Positions 17,243 through 27,564 of a DNA stretch of 64,000 nucleotides are shown here, one piece after another. The stretch is from Pelagomonas calceolata. Its lineage: Eukaryota > Sar > Pelagophyceae > Pelagomonadales > Pelagomonadaceae. The stretch lies in assembly GCA_918797485.1 (NCBI GenBank), contig CAKKNE010000004.1, forward strand, positions 2,542,001 to 2,606,000. The letters run 5' to 3'. The position numbers and the translations under genes are program-made. The notes beneath the pieces were generated by a model that searched no databases, was not told the origin of the DNA, and worked only from the letters and a program-made list of their open reading frames with translations. Every line of letters starts with the position of its first letter. The stretch's first letter is position 1.

Positions 17243-18687
17243 TCAGCGAGGAGGCCTCGGCGGCGCGCAGGGGTCGTACGGCGGCCGCGGCCGAGGATAC
17301 GTCCCGGGATCCGGCGGCGGCGCGCCGTAAGCGTATCTCGGCGGCCGCGGCGCCGCGTAGCCTTGAGGTGCGTACCCAGGAACCGGCGGCCGCCGTGGCG
17401 GCGGCGCGCCGTAGCCTCGAGGTACAAGCTGTGGAACGCCGTACCCGCGCGGCGGCCCCGGCACCGCGGCGTACGGCGGCTCGTACGCCGGCGGTCGCGG
17501 CACCGCGCGCGGCGGCATCGCCATCGCGGGCAGCATGTAGGCGTCCGGCGGCGGCGGCGACAGGCGCCGCGGCGGTGGCGGCGCCGTCGGCGCCAGCAGC
17601 ACCGGGGCCTGGGCCGCGAACGAGCCCGGCTCGCGCAGGACCTGCTGCTTGAGCACCTCGAACTCGGCCGCCGAGACGCTGCCGCTGTTGCGTAGGGCGC
17701 GGAGTCGCTCGAGCCGGCTGACGACGTCGGTCGGCTCGCCCGGCGGCTCGTCGGGCTCGAGCGGCCGGAGCTCCTCCTGCGCGCGGACCGACCCGCTTTC
17801 GCGCCGCCGACGCGAAGAGTTGATTTTTCCGCGCGGAAGACTACGGCGCTGTGCGCGTAGGAGCAGCTCACGCCGTAGGGGCACGTGCCCGCGCCGTAGC
17901 GGCACATGCGCGTCTTGTACCTCTTGTCCTGCGTCTTCGCCGGCGGCGGCCGCAAGTACTGGAGCTCCTCGACCTGCGTCGGTGGCGTCGAGCGGGTCCC
18001 GCGCCATCGGCGCGACGCGTCGTCGCCGCGTCGATGGCGTCGAGTGCGTCCACATCATCGGCACGACGCGTCGTCGCGCGCGGGGGCGACGGCGGCGCTC
18101 TCGGCGGGACGCGTCGTCACACACACGAGACTCCGCGCGAAGGCGCGGGACGCCGGCCCGCGGACCGTGTGCGCGTACTGGCAGCGGCCGTCCGCATAAA
18201 AGGGGCACTCCGAGGCGGCGTAGCGGCAGGGCTTCGTCTTGTATTCAGGGAGCCACCAGCGCGCCTGCGGCGGCCTCAATTCGGACTCGTCGTGGGCGAA
18301 GAAGCAGCGGCCCGGGCCGTAGGGGCACTTATCGCCGTAGATGCAGATGCGCGTCTTGTACCTGGGTGCGTAGACTTACACTCTTTTTTCGTAAACGCGA
18401 CGGACGCGGGACCCTTGCTGCCGCTGCTGCTCGAAGGGCTCCGCCTTGGCGTCGCCGGACCGCGGGTGGGTCTGGGTGAGCGAGAAGGCCGCGAAGTCCG
18501 CCGGCAGGGACGCGACCAGGTCCTCCTCGTCGGCCGCGGGCGCGGGTGCCTCAGGCGTTCGCGGGTCGGCGGCGCGCGGGTCCAGCCCTGACGGTTCATC
18601 TTGTTTCGACTCGTACGCCGGCTCCGGCGGCTCCGGTGTCTCCGCTGGTGCGGATCCGTCGGTGTTGGCAGCTGGTTCGTTCCACAT
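17243..18687 (-). CDS. CCCH zinc-finger protein with SHOCT-like domain, copy 2 (hybrid, 4 exons)
   Basis: Exons 18687-18419, 18361-18166, 17973-17842 and 17776-17243 join in frame to 376 residues. The architecture matches copy 1: three YKT-led CCCH fingers, a SHOCT-like helix pair, and a Pro/Tyr/Gly-rich tail. The 5' half, including both introns there, is nearly identical to copy 1. The 3' half (17113 to about 17900) is nearly identical to copy 3, including the extra RPPVPGYAPQGYA-type tail repeat missing from copy 1. The switch lies between about 17765 and 17942, inside the third-finger exon. This is what unequal crossing-over between two older genes would give. It shares the GC-AG intron (18362-18418) and the long second intron (17974-18165). 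Confidence 0.7.
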
Positions 18688-19872
18688 ACGAGGCTCGCGT
18701 AGTGCCAATTACCCACGCTCAGCGTTAGCTCATTATTACTCACTCGGTACGGCTCGCGACGCAGCGCTTTCTTCCGTGAAGCATAGCGCACGTCTCAGGT
18801 TCCCTTTTCACAGCTTGAACCCACTCATCGTGCACCACAGCCGGCGCTGAGCCGCGTTTTAAGACCGGCTCTGATCGTCAGAGATAAAGGGGCGCCTGTG
18901 TTCTCCAACTTCAAAACCCCTCCCGACCCTTATTTCAGGCCTCAGAGAAGTCCTGTAGCGGTATATCGGCAATAGTTGGAATTAGATCGGTTCCATTACT
19001 GAGCACATACCCTCTGTCACAGCAAAAAGCGAGTTCAACCAGCTTAATTGTTGACGAGAGGTCTGAAACGACGAGGACGCGCGCGCAGCAGCCATCCGCA
19101 ACGAATCGTTGCCGCGCGCGTGGGCAAAGGGCGGTCTCGTTGCCCAAAAAGGGCAGCACTGCCAGTGGGTTCTGAGGGTTGCAACCCGCGCGCGCCACGA
19201 CGAGCAACGATCGAACAACGCACACGAGGCCTCGGAGCCAGCGTGCAGTCGAAGTCGACAGACGGGCACGAGGACTCGATGATGCTGAGGACCGTGTCGC
19301 GGACGCCGTCGGAGTGCACGCAGCCGTCGCGACGACGGTCGTGTCGTCTTGAAGCGCTGACGAGAGTCGACTGATCGACGACGCGGCGCCGGTGACAACT
19401 CTACAACGACGACGAGGCCACGCTTGACGATCTCCGCGCGGCCGTAGAGAGACGCTCGAGGAGACGACGCGGACGGCGCGGCGCGTGTTCGGTGGTGCGC
19501 ACCCGCTCGCAGCGGCGATTAAGGAGGAGTTTCGATTCGCGCGACCGGCGCTCAGCGCTCGCGAAACGCCGCCCTAATGCTAGACGCCCGCCGGATGCAA
19601 GAGCCATAACCTAATACCGGCTTCGGGTCGCGCGTCGAAGTAAGGCGAAACGCGCGGCAAGGACGACCAGGCCGGCGGCTTCCTGATGAGTACACGGGCA
19701 TAATCATTTATATATCAATAGCTATAGTTGGCGCTCGGGGATTCACTTCCTCCCAAGAAACTGGCTATTAACCCTCCAAGAGCCATAATCTAAATCTCTT
19801 ATATACACGACTAGACACGAGTGGACTGGTGGCAAAGTAGCATCCGAATCCAAAAATTTCGCCGGATGGCTC
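18688..19872. repeat. Intergenic part of the 2.63-kb duplicated unit (second)
   Basis: Near-identical copy of 16058-17242, with a few substitutions and small indels (for example a short deletion in the run near 19150). No supported gene. Confidence 0.7.
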
Positions 19873-21118
19873 TCAGCGAGGAGGCCTCGGCGGCGCGCAG
19901 GGGTCGTACGGCGGCCGCGGCCGAGGATACGTCCCGGGATCCGGCGGCGGCGCGCCGTAAGCGTATCTCGGCGGCCGCGGCGCCGCGTAGCCTTGAGGTG
20001 CGTACCCAGGAACCGGCGGCCGCCGTGGCGGCGGCGCGCCGTAGCCTCGAGGTACAAGCTGTGGAACGCCGTACCCGCGCGGCGGCCCCGGCACCGCGGC
20101 GTACGGCGGCTCGTACGCCGGCGGTCGCGGCACCGCGCGCGGCGGCATCGCCATCGCGGGCAGCATGTAGGCGTCCGGCGGCGGCGGCGACAGGCGCCGC
20201 GGCGGTGGCGGCGCCGTCGGCGCCAGCAGCACCGGGGCCTGGGCCGCGAACGAGCCCGGCTCGCGCAGGACCTGCTGCTTGAGCACCTCGAACTCGGCCG
20301 CCGAGACGCTGCCGCTGTTGCGTAGGGCGCGGAGTCGCTCGAGCCGGCTGACGACGTCGGTCGGCTCGCCCGGCGGCTCGTCGGGCTCGAGCGGCCGGAG
20401 CTCCTCCTGCGCGCGGACCGACCCGCTTTCGCGCCGCCGACGCGAAGAGTTGATTTTTCCGCGCGGAAGACTACGGCGCTGTGCGCGTAGGAGCAGCTCA
20501 CGCCGTAGGGGCACGTGCCCGCGCCGTAGCGGCACATGCGCGTCTTGTACTTCTTGTCCTGCGTCTTCGCCAGCGGCGGCCGCAAGTACTGGAGCTCTTC
20601 GACCTGCGTCGGTGGTATCGAGCGAGTCCCGCGCGATGGGACGCCGGCCCGCGGACCGTGTGCGCGTACTGGCAGCGGCCGTCCGCGTAAAAGGGGCACT
20701 CCGAGGCGGCGTAGCGGCAGGGCTTCGTCTTGTACTCGGGCAGCCACCAGCGCGCCTGCGGCGGCCTTAATTCGGACTCGTCGTGCGCGAAGAGGCAGCG
20801 GCCCGGGCCGTAGGGGCACTTGTCGCCGTAGATGCAGATGCGCGTCTTGTACTGCCGCTGCTGCTCGAAGGGCTCCGCCTTGGCTTCGCCGGACCGCGGG
20901 TGGGTCTGGGTGAGCGAGAAGGCCGCGAAGTCCGCCGGTAGGGACGCGAGCGGGTCCTCCTCGTCGGCCGCGGGCGCGGGTGCCTCAGGCGTTCGCGGGT
21001 CGGCGGCGCGCGGATCCGGCCGTGGCGCTTCAGATTTGGACTCTTGCGCAGGTTCCGGCTGCTCCGGTGTTCCCGCTGGTGCGGAGCCGTCGGTGTTGGC
21101 AGCTGCTGCGTCCCACAT
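19873..21118 (-). CDS. CCCH zinc-finger protein with SHOCT-like domain, copy 3 (3 exons)
   Basis: Exons 21118-20657, 20603-20472 and 20406-19873 join in frame to 375 residues. The first two fingers are in one exon because the GC-AG intron of copies 1 and 2 is absent. The second intron is only 53 bases here (20604-20656), against 187 and 192 in the other copies, which carry an internal insertion of about 135 bases. Finger residues and the SHOCT-like segment are conserved, so the gene looks functional. The N-terminal region is more diverged (MWDAAAANTDGS). An upstream in-frame ATG at 21175 would add 19 residues. It is probably the oldest-diverged member of the trio. Confidence 0.7.
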
Positions 21119-21910
21119 ACGAGGCTCGCGTAGTGCCAATTTGCCCCAGCTCAAGGGTAGACCCTCATTTATCACTGTGTACGGCTCGAGACGCAGCGCG
21201 TTTTCGTGAGCAAAGCATTGTGGGTAGGAGACGGCGTCCGCAGGGCTGGAGCTGCATTCGTGCAGGAATGCGTGTTTGCGAGCGCTTTTTTTGCTTTACG
21301 TGCGTTTGTCTTTCAGGTTTTGTTCTCGGCTGCATAAAACTTGAACTGCAAAACCGCTCCCGCACCGTATCTTGGCCCTCGGAGACGTCCTCTAGGGGAG
21401 TATGGTCAATGGCAAAAATTAGATCGGTTCAGAGTCCTGAGTCCTTGTCATAGCAAAAAGCAAGTTGAGGCGGCAAACATGGGACGAGGGGCAATGAAAT
21501 GACGAGGACGTGCGCGCAGCTCCCTCCCTTCACGAATCAAGCCGCGCACGCCAGCGAAGGGCAGCCTTGTGACCCATAAAAAAGGGGCAGCACTGGCAGT
21601 GGGTTCTGAGGGCTGCTACCCCGGCGCCCGCGACGAGCGAAACGATCGAGCAACGCACACGAGGCCTCGGAGCCAGTGTGCGGTCGCGGTCGGCAGACGG
21701 GCACGAGGACTCGATGATGCTGAGGACCGCGTCGCGGACGCCGTCAAGAGCGCGCGCAGCCGTCGCGACGACGGTCGTGTCGCGTCGAAGCGACGACGAG
21801 TCGACTGATCGACGACGCGGCGCCGGTGACGATCCGCCAGTCGCTTTGGGCGTGACGGCGGTCCCGGCGCGCTACGACGGTGCTCGACGGGACGTCTAAA
21901 TTGAAAAACG
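21119..21910. other. Degenerate copy of the duplicated upstream region
   Basis: About 790 bases before the ankyrin-MYND stop. From about 21360 it is recognisably related to 16305-16790 and 18935-19420, with many substitutions and indels. The short frames seen in the other two copies are broken here. No gene supported. Confidence 0.6.
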
Positions 21911-22810
21911 TTACGTGGTCTCCTTAAACCCAAACCCCCGCGAAGAGTGCTCGTCGAAGAGCGCCCACTCGTCCTTCGCCGGCTTCGTCGTCGTCGCCGG
22001 GGCGGGCGCCGGCGCGGCTGCTGCTGGTGCCGGCGCCGGAGCCGCCTTGGGCGCGCGCCGGCAGTGGTCCTTGTGCCGGGGCCAGGCCGTGCGCTGGCAG
22101 GCCGTGGAGCAGTAGGCCGCCGCGCGGCAGCGCGAGCAGCGCTTGAGCTCGGCGACGGTCTTGCCGCACGCGTCGCAGGCGTCGCGCGCCGCGGCGGGGT
22201 CCGGGCGCCGGTCGCCGCCGATGCGCCGCGCGACGGCCGCGACCTCGCGCGATTGTGGCGAGGCGACGGCGCGCGGCGCCGTGTAGAGGCGGTCGCGCGC
22301 GTTTTGCGAGAGCGGCGTCGCCTCGACGCCCGTCGCGAGGGATTTTTCCTTCGCCGGCCGCGCGACGCTCTTCTTCAACCCGGGCAGGCCGCCGCGGTCC
22401 TCGACGAGCGCCGCGACCTTGCTATGACCGTGCTCCCGCGCGAGGTCGAGCGCCGTGTGGCCGTCGCGGTCCTCGGCGTGCGGGTCCGCGCCGTACGTGT
22501 CCAGCAGCTCCCTGGCAATCTCCAAATCGCCCGCCTCGCAGGCGTCCATGAGCGCCGTCGACCCGTCGCGCCTTCTAGAATTAACGTCCGCGCGGAAGTC
22601 CTCGATCAGTAATTTCACGACCGCGCGGTGGGCAATGCCGGCGTGCAGCGCCGTGCCGCCCGACAGCGCGTGCACGACGTCGTTCGCGCGGACGTCGCCC
22701 GCAATCAGCAGCCGCCGGCAGCCGTCGACATCGCCCTCGCGGGCCGCGGCGAAGAGTGCTTTTTGCGTATCGGTGCAGCGCTTCTTGGGCGGGTCCTGCT
22801 GGGCGGCCAT
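21911..22810 (-). CDS. Ankyrin-repeat MYND zinc-finger protein
   Basis: 299 residues from ATG 22810 (MAAQQDPPKK); the frame opens 38 codons earlier at another ATG, but that leader is weak. Residues about 15-150 hold three to four ankyrin repeats (GGTALHAGIAH, GSTALMDACEAGDLEIAREL, GHTALDLAREHGHSKVAAL). A MYND finger follows near residues 225-265 (CDACGK ... CSRCRAAAYCSTACQ ... HKDHC), with all eight ligands visible. The C-terminus is an Ala/Pro-rich linker ending in an acidic/aromatic stretch. Family knowledge: MYND domains bind PxLxP-type peptides, and Ank-MYND proteins act as scaffolds. Motif copy 5 lies 215 bases upstream. Confidence 0.8.
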   Translation of the reverse strand: MAAQQDPPKKRCTDTQKALFAAAREGDVDGCRRLLIAGDVRANDVVHALSGGTALHAGIAHRAVVKLLIEDFRADVNSRRRDGSTALMDACEAGDLEIARELLDTYGADPHAEDRDGHTALDLAREHGHSKVAALVEDRGGLPGLKKSVARPAKEKSLATGVEATPLSQNARDRLYTAPRAVASPQSREVAAVARRIGGDRRPDPAAARDACDACGKTVAELKRCSRCRAAAYCSTACQRTAWPRHKDHCRRAPKAAPAPAPAAAAPAPAPATTTKPAKDEWALFDEHSSRGFGFKETT

Positions 22811-23010
22811 GCTGCTCGTTTGAAGCGCTCTCAACTGCGGCGTCTGGCGTGCGGCGACGGCTGCTCCAAGGCTGGGTGTGTGATAGAGGGTGGTGGTGAG
22901 GTGACTGCTGCGTACGCTTGCCAAACGTTACGTGGGCGCGCTTAGAACCACGAAGTGTGCCGCAAATTGCGCAAGCCTGGGAATCTGTGGTAATCCTCCA
23001 AAAATGCCAT

Positions 23011-23020
23011 CCCTATATAA
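23011..23020. promoter_or_regulatory. TATA-like box beside motif copy 5
   Basis: CCCTATATAA directly next to the GCTAG motif at 23025. It is an AT-rich word in a GC-rich background, suggestive of a core promoter but unproven. Confidence 0.25.
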
Positions 23021-23024
23021 TGCA

Positions 23025-23047
23025 GCTAGCGGTTGTAAGACACTAGC
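23025..23047 (-). promoter_or_regulatory. Palindromic GCTAG promoter motif, copy 5
   Basis: GCTAGCGGTTG then TAAGACACTAGC, upstream of the ankyrin-MYND start in a 359-base spacer. A short perfect palindrome around CCCGTCGACGGG lies about 50 bases further right, near 23097. Confidence 0.55.
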
Positions 23048-23169
23048 AAGCGCTCGTTCGCTCGAAGCGATGTGTAGGGCCGCAAGGTAACATATCCCGT
23101 CGACGGGATATGTTATACGGCACTTGGGCCGCAAGGGCGGTAGAACGCCGACCAAAACAACCACACACA

Positions 23170-26100
23170 CTACTTCTTACCCGCGTCCACCGCGCGCAGG
23201 ACGTCGTCCACGGCCGCGCGGCCCCGCCGCCGCTCGCGCCGCCGCTCCCGTTTGGCTTCGGGAGTCTTCCGCTTCTCCTCCAGGGCCTGCTTCGCCCTGC
23301 GTTCCTCGTCCGCCTTGACCTTAAGACGGGCGGCTTGGAAGCGCGCTACCAAGTCGTGCAGGGCCCCGAAGAGATGCGCGCAGTCGGGCGATTCTTCCCC
23401 AAAAAACTTGGAGCACTGGAGCACGGCCGACGACGCGTCCGAGGAAGCCTGGGACGCGGCCGCCACGTGCTCCGCCAACCCTGACGCCGCGGCGTGCGAT
23501 GCCAACGCGCTCTCGGAGATTTTCGCCGAGCACCGCGCGAGCCGCGTGGACTCCTTCTCCAGCTCCCGCAGTTCCAACTTCCGAGCAGCACGTAATAAAG
23601 GCTCGAGCTTCTCGAGGTCATGCTCCCCGTCACCGGTCAGGGCCTTACGCGCCGCGAAGTCCAGAACACTTACGGCCGAGGCGTCCGTCGACTTCGTCGC
23701 GGCCACCCTTTCTAAGGAAGCCAGCGTGAACCCCTTGGCGTCGCCTCTCCTCGTACCAGCGTTGAGGGCGTTGCCTACGTCTAAGAGCCGCCGCAGACAC
23801 TCGGCTAAAGCTTTGGAAGTGCGCGCGCCGTCGGCCGCCTCTATGAGTGTCTGCGCGTCCTCGGCGATCTTTTTCGAAGCGTCGGGCGCGCTCAGCGCGT
23901 CGCCGAGCAACTGCAGGCGGCTCCGCAAGTCGTTCGGAGACGTTATCTGGAACTCGCCGTCCTGCACTAAGTCGACCACTGCCACAAATAATGATTCGGC
24001 GGGTTTTTGAGGTATTCTTAATGTTTCAGGACCGGACTTCCGGTACAAGCGTCGAGCCTTGGCGAACTCGTCGTCGGACGGCAGCATGGGCACTAATTGT
24101 TCCACAATATCATGGGCGATAGCACCTTCACAGGCGGCCCTTAACATAGCCGAGAGATCACCGTCAAACGGCTTCGCCAACGTAGCTAATGATATGGCAA
24201 TGTTCGCCGACCGCTTCGCCTCGCAGGCCTCCTCTTCAGCTTTATGTTTTGGTTGTAACGACCCATGTTTTCGCGTTTTGGAATGGTCGACCCCAAATAA
24301 CCGATGCAACTCCGCCTTGTCGTCGTCGTCGACCCCATCACCAGAATGGGCCCAGACCGTGCCCTCCGTGTTGTTCTCGATGGCCTCCCAGTGCACGGGC
24401 TTTAAAGAAGCCCTTTTTTTGGCCTCGCGGCCGCCCCACTGCCGCGTCGTCGACGGGGCCTCCTTGTTGAGCAATCGCAACGTCGCCGCGTCGGGCGGCG
24501 CGTCGAGGTCCTTGTCTAGTAATGATGCGTCGAGGCCCTCCTCGGCCATCTTCCGCGCGACGGCGGGCCGCGGCAGGCCCACCCGCAGCAACTTGACGAA
24601 GGGCTTCATGGCCGGGTGGTCGCGCAGCGGCGCGCCGTCCGCGGCGGCGCCTCCATCAGTGGCCGCGCGCGCCTTCATGAGATTGTTCAGCGCGGCCTTC
24701 GGGTCCGGCGCGGCCTCGCCCGAGACGATGCGCTGGAGCTTCGCGGGCGGCGGCGCCTGCTTGCGCTGGAGCATGGCCTCAATCGGATTTGCCGGCTTTG
24801 GTGCTGGCGCGGCCGGCTTGGGCGGAGCGCGGGCCCGGAGCATGGCCTCGAGCGGGGCCGCGGGCGGCGGTGCAGCGGCGGCGGCGGGCGCGGCCGGCGC
24901 CGCGGGTGGCACCGCGGGCGGCGCGGCAGACAAGGCCGCGCCGGGCGCGACCGCGCCGATCGTGCCGGGCACCTGTGTGGAAATCAACCAGTGTGTCGGG
25001 TGCACTGTCGAGCGGTGAGGAAAATTTTGATTTCCACACAGGGCGCAACGGCCACGTCCTCCAAGGTTTGAGAGGGCTTCGCTAGCAAAGCGTCGAGCTC
25101 GGCCGTCAATAAATCGCCGGCGTCCGGTACTGGTGGAGGCGGCTGCACGAGCGCGGGCGCCACCGCGACGTCGGCGGCGGGCGCCGGCGGCAGCGGCTCC
25201 GGCGGCAGCGACGGCCGGCGCTGCGGCTTGGCTTTTTTAACGCCCAACCGATTCAATGCGGTCGTCACGCGCGGCAGGCCGCCGGGCCCGGCCTGGGCCG
25301 CGCCCAGTAAGGATGCACGCGGCGCGTCGTACGGGACGGCGGCCCGCGACGATCTCACATAAGCAAAGAGGTCGCCGTGTTTTGAACGCATGCCCGCCGC
25401 GGCACTGAGCGTCGGGAACCCTGATAACGTCGAGAAGGCCTTGGCTTCGTCATTCGCCGAAAGCTGCAGCGCCAGCGACGCGACATCATTATCACAGCAC
25501 GCCGTCGCCGCTAGGGATGATGTCATATTAGTATCGGGTTGGATGCAGTGCCAGGCCGCTAATAGGGCTAAACCGCGGTCGACGGCGGCTTCTGCGCGCC
25601 TAGGTAACGCAAAAAAATGTACTGGACTCGTCGGCTCGTCGTCGCCCTCGTCGTCCGCGTAGCAAAACGCCAACCGCACCCGCAAATCCGTTCCTGAATT
25701 CTTTCGATCACCTAGGATCTGCGTAGCGTAGGCCGGGTGGACGTCGATGTCGCATTTCCTCGCGTCGATGGCGCCGTCACAAAGGAAGCCTGATGAGGCC
25801 ACATACCGCGCGATCGGTGCTTGGCCCGCCCCGCCCACATCCTTGTATCTTCCCCCAAATCGTACCACAACGGCAAAATCCCCGCGCAACACGCAGGGCC
25901 GCTCCCGGTTGTTGTCCAGGGAATAAAAGGCTTCGTCCCCATCCCACTCCACAGCCATCTCGTCGCTCTCGGAAGACCAGTTGTTCGAGGTGGAGCACAC
26001 TTCCAGTACTGGTGCCTCAGACACAGGTAAGCCTCGCACCGACGCGCCTAACAATATCAAAGGTCGCGGGTTCGGCAGACACCTCGCTTCGACGGCGCAG

Positions 26101-27131
26101 TCCAAATGCTTCAGACCTCGTCCGAACGATGGTGGTAAATGTTTTAGGTCTAACTGGCGCTTCGCATCACCACCCACGGCTTCCAGATATGCCCCATAGC
26201 CCTCTTGAGCCGCGTCGACTCTCGGAATATCTGTTTGTAAGGCACCGAACTCTAAAACCGCCGACGCCACTCTCAGTACCGCGGCACAGGCTAAGCCGCA
26301 CCTAGCTCGATCGCCCGCCGTCAAGTCGCCAATCACGATCAACGTGCGATCATCGAGTGCGAGCCACGCGGCGGCCGCCAAGCCTAGTCTAGCAGCGTGA
26401 GCTAACGCGGGCCCCGGCGCGTGCTTTGGGGCTTCCCAGCCCGCGTTTATCACTCGTGATCCATCGGCAAACAGTTCTGGGGAGGCGCAGGGAGCATCTC
26501 CTACATTGATCAGCAACGCTCGGAGTAACGGTTCGCCGTCCAAGGCGTCGCCGTGGCCGAAGTCCGAGTGCCTTACATCGCCGCACTCCCGCCGCGTACA
26601 CTGCGAGACGTGTTGTAGAGAGGGCGCTTCCCCACCCACGACAGCGAAGACGCGCGGCCAAATACGGACGACGTCGCCCGGGTTTCGTGCTGATTCGGTG
26701 CTGGAGAAGACGTTCGTCAGCGACGTGCCGATGGCTCTGAGTCGCGCGTCGACGGACGTCGACCGCCTTCTGAAGGACCGGCCCCACCTTGACAACATGC
26801 CTTCCGACTTGCTCCTTTGTGGGGGGCTGTCGAGCTCCTCCTCATTTGGTACTGGCCGCTTCACCCTCAACTGGCAGACGTCGCCGGCTTGGACGAAGGC
26901 GTCGCGCATCTCCGACGCTCGCGTGTTGTTATCTAGCAGTGTAAAGCGGCCGTCAGCGCCCGCTATACCAACTAACAGGTCGCCGACTTTCGGCGGGTCG
27001 CAGGACTTCGAGGCCGCGCCTTCAGGTGCAACCTTCGTCACCTTGAAGGACGCGTTGTTGATGTTGAGGCCCCAGCCCTCGCCCGGCTGGCGCGTGAGGC
27101 CCAATATCAGTTCCTCGAACGCCTCGGGCAT
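23170..27131 (-). CDS. Formin: PDZ, PTEN-like, C2, FH1, FH2
   Basis: Two exons, 27131-25050 and 24972-23170, join in frame to about 1294 residues across an introner. The N-terminus (EELILGLTRQPGEGWGLNI) is PDZ-like. Residues about 160-480 resemble a PTEN-type phosphatase plus C2 region, but the P-loop position reads VIGDLTAGDRAR and lacks the catalytic Cys, so it is probably a lipid-binding pseudophosphatase, as in plant class II formins. A proline-rich FH1 follows, then a segment KLLRVGLPRPAVARKM shared with other FH2 proteins. The FH2 domain starts at LKPVHWEAI and ends in a Lys/Arg-rich tail. Inferred role: actin filament nucleation or elongation at membranes. If the intron is not spliced, the first exon stops soon after it. 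Confidence 0.8.
24973..25049 (-). mobile_element. Introner in the formin gene
   Basis: 77 bases. Terminal repeats CCTGTGTGGAAATCAA and TTGATTTCCACACAGG are perfect inverses over 16 bases. Flanks GTTGCGCC and GTGCCCGG may be a worn 8-base target-site duplication. Splicing from the GT of the left flank copy to the CACACAG end keeps the frame. The orientation matches the kinase introner at 59402. Confidence 0.8.
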
Positions 27132-27564
27132 CGTTCTTACGCCCTCTTGACGCCGCCGATGGCGTGTTCTCGCGCAATGAAGGACCGGAAATCGACTGGT
27201 CGACGTAACGCTTCGCCCCGTCCGTGCGTTTTATGCCGGCTTGTAGGCCTAGCTGTAGGCCTCAGCTGTGTGTGCTAGCTGTGTGTGCCACACCGTGCCC
27301 GAGGCGCTGCGGGCTTTTCTCAGCAGCCGTGCGATGTCAACAGAGCCGTGTTTCGCGACTCGTATGTGTGGGAACGCGACGAACGGCGGCCTTTTTGCAT
27401 CGATTACCTCGGAGCTCTGCCCTACAGTGCGGGGTCCCAAGATCCGCCAAGCCCTCCCTGGTCGAGAAGTCGGTCGCGCCGGCGATCGTTCTTCCCGGGC
27501 GCAAAAAATCTATTCGGGTCGCGACGAGAGGCTGCCCACTTGGAAGCGGCACTGTGGCAAAACC
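27132..27564. other. Divergent promoter region without a clear GCTAG motif
   Basis: 433 bases between formin (27131) and the FN3-PA gene (27565). Around 27236-27290 are several CTAGC/CAGCTGTGTGTG words that loosely echo the motif, but no full copy. No gene supported. Confidence 0.4.

Noticed and set aside
23170-25005. A stand-alone FH2 gene starting near 25005
   Set aside because: That start lies inside the introner; the upstream PDZ/PTEN-like exon joins in frame.
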